Source: Isoetes taiwanensis (lineage: Eukaryota; Streptophyta; Lycopodiopsida; Isoetales; Isoetaceae). From it: a stretch of DNA of 64,000 nt. The stretch is taken from assembly GCA_021234155.1 (NCBI GenBank), contig JAJEKV010000237.1, forward strand, positions 593,251 through 657,250. The letters are read 5' to 3'. Shown here in pieces: positions 23,456 to 33,224 of the stretch. Position 1 is the first letter of the stretch, and each line of letters opens with the position of its first letter. A program made the translations under genes and the position numbers. The notes beneath the pieces were generated by a model. The model searched no databases. It saw only the letters and a program-made list of their open reading frames with translations, and was not told the DNA's origin.

Positions 23456-24440
23456 CCAGGTTCTTTATTCATAACCAATTAATAATTAACTGTTCAAAAC
23501 TAGATAGTTGTCCTTATATTAAAAAGAAGAAAAAAATTTATTCTTAACATCTATTGGAGACCAAAATGCATGTAACATGATGGCATTGCTCTATGGGTAC
23601 TGTTCTTATTCATCCATTATTGCATGTCATTATGAGGGGACTCACACTATGATCGATAAATTGATCGGACAACCAAACCTTGACACAGGATTGAGGTTAG
23701 GTCTCTTGTAGTGGAGCTGCTCTAAGGGAAGGTGCTCTAATTCAGCGTAGGGGCCCCAACAAGCCATCAGATGAAAACATGAATGGCTCACGTGGCAGCC
23801 ATGGTGGACTTTTTGGTTCACGTCTACGGTTTAGGGTTAGTCTAGTTTTAACTCCATTCTGTTTATCTGCTGGTGCGCTATATGTCCTCAACAATCTGCA
23901 AGGGCACTCCAATGATCTCCAAAAGCACTCCAACGATTGCACGACCACTCCAATGGTTCAAGGGAGACCCAACAGACGCAAATGTTAACCCACAGATTTG
24001 GCAATCATGTGGAGATTTTGTGTCCAAATTTTCTTTTTCACTTTTGCATGCCTGATGCATATACCTCTAGACTTTAGATTTAGGCAATTAATATGGCCCC
24101 AATGTCTCGTAGATCAGAAGAAAAAGCTTCTCAAATGGTTTTCAGTTAAACAACTGGAGCTTCCCATGGCGCCAAGGTAACCATTCACAACCTTTATTCC
24201 CTCCATTTTCTTATGATTCTAATGTTCCCTCCATAGCATTTTCGTGTAGATTGCGTACCTGTCTGCATATTATCCAGTCTTTTTAGCGCCTTGGAGGGGA
24301 TCACCAGCTAGATATGAATATGGCCATCTTATTTCTTTCCCGCCTTTTCAATGTGCAAGATATTTAAGGTAATGTTAAGGTGAGATCAATCATTGTTATT
24401 TCTTCTCTAGATTGGATCTATTCGTCATTTCTTCTCTTGG
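23456..24440. other. Flank of LINE-B and left part of the pogo-like element
   Basis: Host target duplication (23456-23471), then AT-rich DNA. From about 23690 the sequence looks like a DNA-transposon terminal region. Three imperfect repeats of CACTCCAANGATN lie at 23906-23957 and could be transposase-binding subterminal repeats. No matching inverted terminus was found on the right. Confidence 0.4.
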
Positions 24441-24479
24441 TTGAATCTGTTCTGTGAGTACACCTTCATTGCTTGCTAC

Positions 24480-25938
24480 TCTTATTTGTTATATGCAATG
24501 CAATTAAGAGGGAGAACCATCTGCTCTGTTGCATCATCAGCACCTCCTCCTCCTCTTCCAAGAGCCAGGTCTAAGTCCAAAGGCCCCATTATCCATAGCC
24601 AGCCAGAAAATACTTCTTTGGGAGGCAAACATGTCAGATCTATGGAGGGAGGTTCATGGATCATGGAACAATTAAATCAGGCCATAGATGCTATAGATTC
24701 TTAGCATTAGAAAGCCTTCTTTACATTATGCCATACCTCTGACCACTCTTAGAAGGTGGTTGAATGGCCAAACTAAAGAGAAATTTGGGGCAAAATCAAA
24801 GGGATTGACAAAGGAAGAAGAGGAAATCCTTGTGAGTTGGTGTATGCCTCTCATTCTACCTGGATCTGTTAAGGATTTTGAAGGTAGAGGTGTAACTTTG
24901 GATCTGTTAAGAGAACGAGTTGGCGACATGTGTATTCATAGAGAAACTAGTTTTAAAGATGGCCTACCAGGTAACAAGTGGTGGAGAGGTTTTAAAAGTA
25001 GACACCCTAAAGTTGCTTTAAGGTCTGTTGAGTGTGTGGAAGTGCAAAGAGTAAAGGCTATGAATTCTACTAACCCGGATAAATTTTACTCCACTTTCAA
25101 AGCCTTGTACAATGACTTCCATTTTGAGGCATCTTTCATTTTGAGGCATCTACCATTTCGAACTGTGATGAAATTGGAATTCAGGATGGCCATAGGTCTA
25201 GTATGAGGATATTGACAAGGAAAGGGATTAGAAATGCCAATTTGACCATTCCCAAAAATAAAGAATGGCTAACTGTTTAAGCTGTATGAGTGCATCTGGT
25301 TTTAGAATGCCTGGTTTGTATGTATTTAAGGGAATAAAACTTAAAGATAGAGATTTGATGGTGGATGTGGCATGCTTGGTAGCGTTTTAAACAACATTCA
25401 AGAATTTGAGAGCTAGGTACATGCATAAAGGTAAGGTTGGTGAGCCATCAAAAGAGGATTTGGCTACCCTCGTATCTAGTGCAATTGTGGAATCTTTGAC
25501 AAGGCCTAACATTGTTGCAGGTTTTGCAAAAACAAGAATATGGCCCTTCAATGACAAGGTTGTACTTCTTGACCCTTATGCTTATAATGTAGTGACTTCG
25601 AAGATGAATTAGAAGATCTTGGTAACAATGATGATGTCGTTGCTCAAATTACGCAAAAGTTAGTTGAAAATATGATGGCTCATGATGGTGTGGGTGTTGC
25701 AGCAGAAATTGCGCATATGCTTCCTCGTGAACATATTGTGGATATTCCAAATGCTGTCCCTAACGAAGAACGGGTCAGAAGTATGCTTGTTCCTAATGCT
25801 GCCCCTGAACAAGTGCAAAATGTTGTTGCAGGTGTGCAAAACCGTGTGCAAAATGTTCTTGCTGGTGGGCTAGCAAAAGCTAAGAGATCTAAGTTGTTGG
25901 ATGCCCTTCAAGGTAGGTTGTTTATCACTTCAGATTAG
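24480..25938 (+). pseudogene. Pogo/Tigger-like transposase
   Basis: An N-terminal HTH (Psq type) is seen as EQLNQAIDAI, then after a frameshift IRKPSLHYAIPLTTLRRWL (about 24715-24770). A CENP-B-type second HTH region follows, KGLTKEEEEILVSW to KWWRGFKSRHPKV (24800-25020). The first catalytic block is at about 25150 (NCDEIGIQDG) with TRKGIRNAN downstream. The middle of the DDE core appears deleted near 25290-25390. The C-terminal landmark GFAKTRIWPFND is at about 25520-25560. The final ORF (25672-25938) is a low-complexity tail. The frame is lost at least four times. Family members cut and paste DNA at TA targets. Confidence 0.75.
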
Positions 25939-25978
25939 ATGTTGGTTGTTAGAATAGAGCAGGACAGTTTGAACAAAG

Positions 25979-26049
25979 AGGCATTTGTGCATACCATAAA
26001 CGTCTGCCCCTCCTTGTAAATTAGGCATTTGTGCATACCATAAACGTCT
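25979..26049 (+). repeat. 27-bp direct repeat
   Basis: The unit AGGCATTTGTGCATACC(ATAAACGTCT) is present at 25979-26005 and 26023-26049, separated by 17 bp. It lies just right of the pogo-like pseudogene. It is another example of the short local duplications common in this window. Confidence 0.85.
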
Positions 26050-26170
26050 ACATTTGTTCACAATAGGTTGAGGGTGTGTGCCACTAATATTTACAAGGTG
26101 AGATATTTAATTTGTGTCTTGAGCACTTGATATGCTTGCAGGTGTGCCATCAGAGTCTTTACGTGTGCCA

Positions 26171-26290
26171 ATAAAAATAAATGTATTTTTATCGTCCACG
26201 GAGACAACGTGAGAAGTGGAATTTGAACCCACGCCCTCTTTCAAAGACCAGAACTTAGTGCCAAGATCCATTGAGCCATAATGGAACCCT
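26171..26290 (-). mobile_element. Short tRNA-derived SINE with LINE-type 3' tail
   Basis: The minus strand has a pol III A-box-like TGGCTCAATGG and a B-box-like GGTTCAAATTCC at tRNA spacing. It then has GTCTCCGTGGACG, an A-run and a TTTAT tail. A 7-bp direct repeat TGTGCCA flanks it (26164-26170 and 26291-26297), giving a 120-bp element. The tail equals the 3' end of the LINE group represented by LINE-C, -D and -E. The acceptor stem does not pair well, so this is not a functional tRNA gene. It has no coding capacity and would depend on a LINE RT. Confidence 0.7.
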
Positions 26291-26325
26291 TGTGCCATTA
26301 GTAAGCTGTCTACTTTGTATAAGAG

Positions 26326-26407
26326 AAAGACCTTTTGCTTGCCATTCTGGGCTGTCAAGTATGCCTCCGCACCGTTGACAGCCCAGAATGGCAAGCAAAA
26401 GGTCTTT
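26326..26407. repeat. Perfect 33-bp inverted repeat with 16-bp spacer
   Basis: The arms are 26326-26358 (AAAGACCTTTTGCTTG... to ...GGGCTGTCAA) and 26375-26407, exact reverse complements. The spacer is 26359-26374. It lies 36 bp right of the SINE. Perfect arms mean it is young or maintained, possibly a snap-back duplication. Confidence 0.95.
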
Positions 26408-27215
26408 CACTCAACGTGAAGACAGGTTAAAAAAAAAAAGAGAATCGTGAGTAAGAACAACAGAATTGCAAGTAAAATACAGCAGAATCGCGAGTGAAAC
26501 TCAAAATTGCAGGGTAAGAATCGCAGAACAGCAGGTAAAATACAGAGAGGAGACTTTTGAGTCCGTTCAACAAATTTAATTAACATTCTTTAAAAGAAAT
26601 GTTGCCATGTGGCGCAATATAGTTGGCTCCATGGCCTGAATTTCTTCTAACCTGCCTTTACTAGATATAAAATGAGCCTTCGCCAAGTTTTTGTCTGATT
26701 TTTTTTGTTCCAGAGATTGTAGCATTTCAGCTAGCTTCTGGTTGGTGTAATTTCAGGGAATTGGGAGCTAAGGAAGATGTACAATTACTGATTTGCTCAT
26801 ATGTGAGCCAAAGTAGGGCACCTTCCTTTATACGCGGCTGCAAGCTCCACCTCTTATGCCCAGCTGAAAAATGGGCGAGGAAAAAAAAAGGGCCAACCCA
26901 AGGGGCTATTTGCCCAGAACAAATTTAAGCAACAATTGCGCAAGCTGCCAAGATGACAAACAAAAAACTGAATGCATTTGGAAGCGTTCGTTCTGACGTC
27001 AAGCAAATTCATGAAATTCTACAGGAGGCTATACAAGTGGCGTTTGCCATATGAATCTGATACGGGGGGAGGGATTGCCAATTATAACCGGAATCCAAAC
27101 AGGAAAGGTGGAGCAACATCACATGGGGAGGGGCAGGTGGAGGAAAACGGGCCCAGATAAATGGGGCTGAAGGAGGGAACGAGCGAGATGACAGACAGGG
27201 CTAAGTTAGAGTTTG
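26408..27215. other. Spacer with degenerate minisatellite and possible promoter
   Basis: 26440-26545 has imperfect repeats of the type GAATCGCGAGTAAAATACAG. A TATAAAAT box lies at 26666-26673, upstream of the small secreted-protein ORF, but the 540-bp gap would need a leader intron or another start site. No other gene is supported. Confidence 0.4.
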
Positions 27216-27479
27216 ATGGCGAAGGGTGCATGGGCATGGAAGGTTATGGCGATGGCGCTGCTGCTGCTGCTGCTGCTCATATGTGCAGCGCCCAGGGCTG
27301 AGGCTGCTCGATCTTACGATGAGACTCCTCCTTGGCCTGCATCTGGGTCTGATGCCGAAGCACCTGGACCAGCCTCTGAAGCACCTGCTGAAGCACCTGG
27401 ACCAGCTTCTGATGCTGCAGCACCTGAACCAGCCTCTGAGGCACCTGAACCAGCCTCTGATGCTGGAGCGCCTGCTTGA
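27216..27479 (+). CDS. Small secreted Pro/Ala-rich (AGP-like) protein
   Basis: The 87-codon ORF starts at ATG 27216. Residues 1-30 form a clear signal peptide: a basic start, an Ala/Leu7 core and a cleavage-like AEA. The mature part is built of PAS, AP, GP and EAP dipeptides with acidic residues (EAPGPASEAPAEAPGPAS), the kind of sequence hydroxylated and glycosylated in arabinogalactan peptides. No GPI-anchor tail and no cysteines are present. The repeats suggest growth by slippage. The downstream 3' region is T-rich with an AATAAT-like signal near 27600. It could be a wall or extracellular-matrix glycopeptide. A chance ORF is less likely because of the good signal peptide. Confidence 0.55.
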   Translation: MAKGAWAWKVMAMALLLLLLLICAAPRAEAARSYDETPPWPASGSDAEAPGPASEAPAEAPGPASDAAAPEPASEAPEPASDAGAPA

Positions 27480-30144
27480 CACCCCCTCCTATCACTACTA
27501 CACCTGCAAATCCAACCTTCCCTGCTCCCTTTCGCACTGCGCTTGTTGTTTTGTTCCTGATTGTATACTACAGTGACTTATTGTATGCCCTCATAGTAAA
27601 ATAATCCATAGTCATACTCGTACTGATAGTTTTGCTTGTATATTATGTATCCCCAGCAACTCATATCCTCTCCTCGTATTCATAGTATGTATCTCATTGT
27701 TATTATCATAATATAATGATGCTATCTCTGCCAGATCCTTAAGAAGGTGTGTTGTAATTTGTTACAGCATCTTTGAAATTGATATATAAGTACGTTATGA
27801 TATCTAGAAACTTTATTAATGTAGTTAGAGAAGTCGAACTCACATTAGTTAGAGAAGTCGAACTCACATTCCCATTCCCATTGGTGTTCTAAAATCAAGT
27901 CACACGTGATATAAACATTCCCATTCCGATTCCGAGTATGTATAGTAGCAGCATTAGCAGCAATATTAGCATTTGAATAAACAACAGGCCCAAGGAGAGA
28001 TGCTCTATAGCTCACAAGGTTGCAGCAGTAGTATTAGCACTTGCAGCAGTAGCAACATTAGCATTTGCATCCTCAGCAGGTCCAACAGGAGATAGTCTAG
28101 TTGTACTTTTCTACAGAGGTTATGGTTAGGTGGACGGAAGTAGTTGTTGAATAGCAACAAATTCTACATTATGATAGACAAGCATCATGTATCCTGGTTT
28201 TAATGTCATTATTATAAACCTGTAGCTACTGATTTTCTTTCGGAATATCATCAACATCATCTAATTGAATATTCTCCTGCAAATCATGTAGTTGAAGATT
28301 ACGTTGTCCTATTCATGAGGGCAACCTTTTGTGTGTCAGCACCTTTAATATTCAATGGTTGAATCAGCACCTTTAATATTCAATGGTTGAATCGACGACA
28401 GTTACTTTTTATTTTTGTTAAAAAGGTGATTAGAGTTGAATGAGAATGATCAGAGTTGAAATAAGCTGTGAGGACGTTTACAAAAATAGGTTACTTATCA
28501 TTGTCTTGCCATGAGAAGCTTTTGAACCTTGCAGATAAAAACCAACATAATTAGCTCCATGACAAAACAACCACAATGCATTTTCATTATGCAGTAAATC
28601 ATACCTAAATCATACCTTGAGCGAGGAAGTTCCTAGTTCATCTCCAAACATAACCTCCTTTTCTTTGAGAGCAAAACCACCCGCTCATCTTTCAACCTCC
28701 ACCCTTTTTGATACCATGATGTATTCTTTGAGAGCAAAACCACCCCATGCATAATGTGCTCATCTTTCAACCTCCACCCTTTTGATACCATGATGTACTG
28801 TCCTGATTGTGTCTGTTGGATTATTTGAGTGGCTTATGAATGACAAGGTCCACCTTTAGTCTCTGCTAAATTTTGCAAATGGCTTCCGAGTTCATAATCC
28901 TAAAGCTTCGCAGAAATTTGTACGACTTGTTTCTCTTACTCTACAATGGCAATGCAGTGATGTTTTATTAGGAACTGCGCGTGAGAATAAAGATTGGATA
29001 CACAATCCACAAGAGAGGCTCAATAAACCAGTAGTGAAAACCATACAGGTGGTTTTTCTGGTCATGACTAATTCTTCCAAGGATTAACTGCAGTCTCAAT
29101 CATTATATTTTATTTCAAAACTTAGTTGAGAGATGTAATTGATTGTGTCATGATGAATCAGCGGCCAGCTTTTGATCATCCTGGTCTAAGGGACTCAGAG
29201 GTCCAGGTCTTTTATCCTAACAGTTACAACCAGACATGAAGGGAGATACTGCAGAGATTAATATCAATTATCAACTATGGAAAACAAACGACAAATGCCC
29301 ATACAGCAGATTCGACGACTTAGCAAGCGTTTGGAATCCTCTTCATTGACTTTCAAATCAGATTATTTTTTCCCGGTCTATATACCACTGAAAAAAGTAA
29401 CGAAAGAACACTGCAAACAAAACAAAAAGAAACCTACCTATGTGAAGCTTCAACCAAAAAATGGAATTGCACCATATCTAATGTTGTATTGAACATAATT
29501 TGTAGAGAGGCCTCCTTGTCAAAAAGGCATCTGCAAACTCGTTTCTTACCTCTTTACTTCGGCGTCCTCGATCTCCATCTTCAAAGCCTATGCAGCAAAA
29601 ACGAGGTGGATTTGGCAGAACGGCCAAATTCCATCACCGAAGCTGAAACAGGGAATGCCTCCAAAAACAAATCAGGACATATGAGCCATCCATTTGTTCT
29701 CTATTCCTAACTGCTTCACAAATGACGACCTCAGCCACTAATGGGACGTCCTCAGCTTGACGGTCCATGACGGAAATTGTGACATTATCAGCAAATCCTT
29801 TTAGCCGTCCAACTTGGCATTAGAAACATGACTTTGCATATGCAGCTCAGCACTGCAAAGTAGCCTTATATTGATGGCCATATGCTAGAAAACCAAGACG
29901 AAACATTTACCTATTGTTTGGAAACAAGCATCATAGAGAATAGATGATTTACATGGCAGCTCCATATTTCAGCTAGTGTGTCATAATAAGTATCAAGGTC
30001 TCATCTAAGACACATCCACATGGAATATGACACCGTAGTTTTTAATAGAATATTACATTACAATTAGCACTTTAAGCACAAAATTTTCAAAATGATCTGA
30101 AAAATTCAGCGAATGCATACAACATTCGTTGAAAGTTAACTGTG
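27480..30144. other. Non-coding stretch with short tandem duplications
   Basis: The likely 3' region of the 27.2-kb gene comes first. Tandem units occur at 27824-27870, 28337-28391 (28 bp) and 28671-28799 (53-67 bp, TTCTTTGAGAGCAAAACC). A weak coding-like segment at about 28898-29050 (plus, KASQKFVRLVSLTLQW) is open for some 50 codons but has no family I recognise. 30060-30144 is the 3' flank of the uL2m gene. Confidence 0.4.
28671..28799 (+). repeat. Tandem duplication of 53-67 bp
   Basis: Two units begin TTCTTTGAGAGCAAAACCACC at 28671 and 28724 and end TACCATGATGTA. The second has a 14-bp insert (CATGCATAATGTG region). Confidence 0.85.
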
Positions 30145-30742
30145 TCATTGAGAAACAGCTTCTTTCTGCGTGTTTTGGGCAGGATCATAATTATCCCATC
30201 GCACAAGACATATTTTTGCTCTGCGATTAGGATCATAATCCATGGCAACAATTGTTCCAGACGGGCCTCTCTTATGTGGTGTGAAGTCAACGACCCTGTA
30301 AAGACGTTTATGGCCACCTCCTTTATGCCAACTAGTAATACGACCTGCGCTGCGGCCTTTCTTGCGATGATGACCAAAAGTCAACTTTTTGCGAGCTGTT
30401 TGAGCTGCTATCTCGAACTTCTCAAGGTCAGCATCTTGAGATACATCATCAGGCTCATCAAACCCTAATATATCAGAACTGTAAGCTCTGCAGAAGAAAA
30501 TGCTCTGTGACCGCAGTAAGCTGTTTACGGAACAGGCATTTTCTTCCACCCATCTTTGTGGCATTGCTGTAGGAAGGCAATCTTCAGCGGTTCATTGGAT
30601 TTACAATTAGTTTCAGAGTTCGCCACAAACAGCACAAATATGAAATTTGAATGACTTACAGGGGAATCTGAGAGTTCGCGCGATCTCTTGCAATGAAATT
30701 GCTGAGAGTAGAAATCCGCCTGCATAGAAATCGGCTCGCCAT
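30145..30742 (-). CDS. rpl2: Nuclear gene for mitochondrial ribosomal protein L2, N-terminal half (uL2m)
   Basis: Two exons: 30742-30660 and 30487-30145, with a GT-AG intron 30488-30659 (donor CCCCT|GTAAGT, acceptor TTTTCTTCTGCAG). The junction codon is CT|A and the frame stays open, giving 141 residues. Exon 1 encodes MASRFLCRRISTLSNFIARD, an Arg/Ser-rich mitochondrial presequence. Exon 2 encodes the L2 N-terminal RNA-binding domain: GRITSWHKGGGHKRLYR and YDPNRRAKICLVRW. The protein ends soon after; the L2 C-terminal domain (HPHGGG region) is absent here and in the whole window. Split L2 halves are known in plant mitochondria, so a separate C-terminal half is expected elsewhere. Starting at the internal ATG 30564 would keep the frame but replace the presequence with intron-derived residues. 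Confidence 0.85.
30488..30659 (-). other. Intron of the uL2m gene
   Basis: 172 bp, GTAAGT donor and a pyrimidine-rich TTTTCTTCTGCAG acceptor. It separates the targeting presequence from the ribosomal domain, a common arrangement for organelle genes moved to the nucleus. A second AG (CCTACAG at 30567-30573) could be used as an alternative acceptor but would shift the frame to an early stop. Confidence 0.8.
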
Positions 30743-30757
30743 GCTCCTCGAAGCCCT

Positions 30758-30766
30758 AAACCCTAA
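30758..30766. promoter_or_regulatory. Telo-box (AAACCCTAA)
   Basis: 16 bp upstream of the uL2m start codon. Telo-boxes sit near the transcription start of many plant ribosomal-protein and translation genes and help co-ordinate them in dividing cells. The position and the type of gene both fit. It probably lies in the 5' leader. Confidence 0.65.
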
Positions 30767-32015
30767 CTCACAATTTAATTTTCCTCAGTTACGTTAAAAG
30801 ATCCTTTCCCTCGTAAAAAAAACAAGATGCTGCGCACGAAGGTTGCCCTCAATGTCTCAAAGGGATGTGCGCATAGTCTTTGATGCATAGTGCCCGACCT
30901 AAGAATAAGTTCATGATCGTTTAACTTTGTTGATCTCAACAAAACTAATGTTAAACACAGATGTTATCTCCTCGTAACACATTAGTCCGGCTCAAAAATT
31001 AAAAGTTTTGCAAGTTTTGTACGAGAAATTGACTTAATATGCTTTGCAAGTTGAAGCTCGCTAAGAAACATATCGCGGCAACAAGAAGCTTTGCTCAAAA
31101 ATATTTTGGCAACAAGAAGCTTTGCAGCAGGAAGTTTTGCTAGGTGTGTATATTGGCGACGACGGTCTGCTAGGTCTGATAAAAAAATAAAATAAAAGGG
31201 GTGCCAAAATACCACCGTGGGAAATTTTTGCCAAAAAACCACTTTGTCTTTTTGTGCAAATCGGATACATTTGCCGCGTGGACTTTTGGGACCCGTTTGG
31301 TGTTGTTTTTGGCATAAAACAACACCTAAAACAACCATAGACCAAAAATTGGGGTTCGATTGTGATATGTTTGAGTATATCTTTGGCATATACACGATCG
31401 ACATGCCACAAGCCCACATGAATGAGGGTTTGCCCCCTTAGAGGCAACCCAAAACAAGGTGCTGCGCACAGAGGGTTGCCCTCCAGTTTCTTGAGGGTAG
31501 GTGGCCTAAATCTAAACGTGAAGTCATGTTTTCATAATCTATATTTAAATTAAAGTAGATCCCTACCATGTTCTTACAATCAGTTTGTAGTTCCCCTACA
31601 TTCATATACAAACCCGTCCACAAGTGCCCCTCGATCGAGTTGTGTAAGTAACTGAGTAGTTTAGTGTCTCGTGGATAGAATCTTGAATTATGTCTCTGTG
31701 GCATCGCATCTCCATTTTTGGTCAACAACGGGATTGACCATCTCAGACAAATTTGTGCTCTCATCCTCGTAAGACAGCTCTACATCACTAAACTTCCAGG
31801 CAAGGAAAAACAACTCGACGTAACCCATTTTATAGCTGGAACTTTATCTTTTTATAGCATCCTGCATCAATTCTCTGCAAACAAGACTGTTTGTTGCAGT
31901 TATCCTCAAATTGATGAGGCCTTTTCACTCGTTTTATCCTTATTTTGAGCTTTATGTGCTTCAGCTCACCATCAATGTTCTCTGCATTTTCTTGGCTTGC
32001 CGTATGCTTCATATA
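30767..32015. other. Spacer with dispersed repeat fragments
   Basis: No gene. GCAACAAGAAGCTTTGC is repeated at about 31078 and 31109. TGCTGCGCAC next to GTTGCCCTC appears near 30831 and 31461, and CTTTAGAGGCAACCC-like sequence near 31436 and 32685. GGCAACCC (31443-31450) and GGGTTGCC (31473-31480) form a hairpin. These look like pieces of one old mobile element. Confidence 0.4.
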
Positions 32016-32642
32016 TCACTGCCCATCAACCTTCTGTAGTTGAATTCTTTTCCTGTATACATTTATTGTCTCGATAATGATGTTTGAAGGACTAGGAGAT
32101 CTTACACTACTCTCATAATGTTGACCATCATAACCAGTATGTTCCAAGATCCAAGGATGACAGAGAATTTGCTCTATTGTCAATCTTCCTTGAGGATCTG
32201 GACACATCATTCCAAAAATAAGATCTTTGGCCTCCTCTGACACAGCTAAAGAATCCCATTTCAAACATGTAGAGGCAACACAAGCTTCCAAAGAATTTCC
32301 TTCATATGCAGTTGCGCTGAGAAGGACGTTTCGGGACTTTAGATCCTTATGAACCGCGCCCATGTCGCAATCTTGTACAGTTCTGGCAAAAGAATAGATA
32401 AGGAAGGCTGCTTTTTTCTTAGAAAGCCTTCCTTCCCTCTCGATTTTATCATGCAAGCTACAATCACACAATTCCAAAGTCAAATGCCGGCAACTATCAT
32501 CTACAATTACCTCCTTGAGAGACACAACTCTGGGGTGGCGCTCTAGTTTCCGCAGGAACTCCACATCCTGCTTTATATCCTCAAGGTTGCTTCTGCCATT
32601 GCTACGGATGGGCATGGATTTACAAGTGAGTCGAAGGCCGTC
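32016..32642 (-). pseudogene. CDPK-like protein kinase remnant lacking the activation segment
   Basis: One open frame of about 200 codons. It starts inside the kinase N-lobe (TCKSM, equivalent to the VAIK Lys), then has the helix-C region (EDIKQDVEFLRKLERHP) and LTLELCD. The catalytic loop reads VHKDLKSRNVLL where HRDLKPENVLL is usual. It then jumps straight to CLKWDSLAVSEEAKDLI and GRLTIEQILCHPWI. The glycine-rich loop, DFG, activation loop and APE are missing, as are any EF-hands. The deletion of about 100 residues keeps the frame. No introns are seen. It may be a processed pseudogene of the CDPK/CRK group, and cannot be an active kinase. Confidence 0.7.
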
Positions 32643-33224
32643 CGAGATATGGAGACACTAAAAAATTGTGGCTTGACCTCCACCGCCTTTAGAGGCAACC
32701 CAAAAATCGCCTCTGGAATAACTTTGTGATGGCTTTCTAATGATTTATTATTAATATTAGTTATGGTGCCCGGCGTTGCCGGGCATATGTACAAATATAA
32801 GTTAATGCGAAGCATGTGGTTGGATGGAATGGTGATTTTAGAGAGAATGCACAAATTTAGCAACAATATGTAAAGCCACAAGGGATACCAAATGACATGG
32901 ATTTTGATTGAATTGTGTTGTATATGAATCTGAGAAGGTGAATACATAGCATAATATACAATATTAGAGAACCTTGGATTCCTCTTCAGTCCTTGTCAAT
33001 ATCAATATTTTTTTCTGCCATTCCATCTTATAGTATCTTTTCTTGCTATTTTAGAAAGCTAGGTACGCTCATAATGCATGAGGTTTGGGCGAGGGTTCAA
33101 CGTCGTCCAAATTGATAGACTTTGTGTATGTGGTCTTTGAGATAGACTTGATTACGTTATCTTGGATTCCATACCAATTTGAACATGCTCATTTGATGCA
33201 GTGCATGTCCCCACATCAAATTAC
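32643..33224. other. Spacer containing a Helitron-like terminus
   Basis: No gene is supported. It holds the Helitron-type 3' end (32757-32784), probably some of that element's body to the right, and a CTTTAGAGGCAACCC repeat fragment near 32685. Confidence 0.4.
32757..32784 (-). mobile_element. Helitron-like 3' terminus, copy 1
   Basis: On the minus strand a perfect 7-bp stem (GCCCGGC-AAC-GCCGGGC) is followed by 7 nt and CTAA, then a host T. This is the Helitron 3' signature (hairpin plus CTRR, insertion before T). The body would extend rightwards. The 5' TC end was not located and no Rep/helicase is present, so a non-autonomous element is likely. Confidence 0.55.

Noticed and set aside
26215-26290. 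Functional tRNA gene
   Set aside because: A- and B-box-like sequences are present, but the acceptor stem does not pair and the sequence runs straight into the LINE-type tail, so it is a SINE head.
27201-27537. Minus-strand ORFs rich in Gln/Arg opposite the AGP-like gene
   Set aside because: They are complements of the GCA/CCT codon repeats in the plus-strand ORF and lack a signal peptide or other feature.
30145-30564. uL2m coding region starting at the internal ATG 30564
   Set aside because: That start lies within the intron defined by GTAAGT and TTTTCTTCTGCAG. The exon 1 presequence joins in phase to the ribosomal domain and is a better mitochondrial signal.
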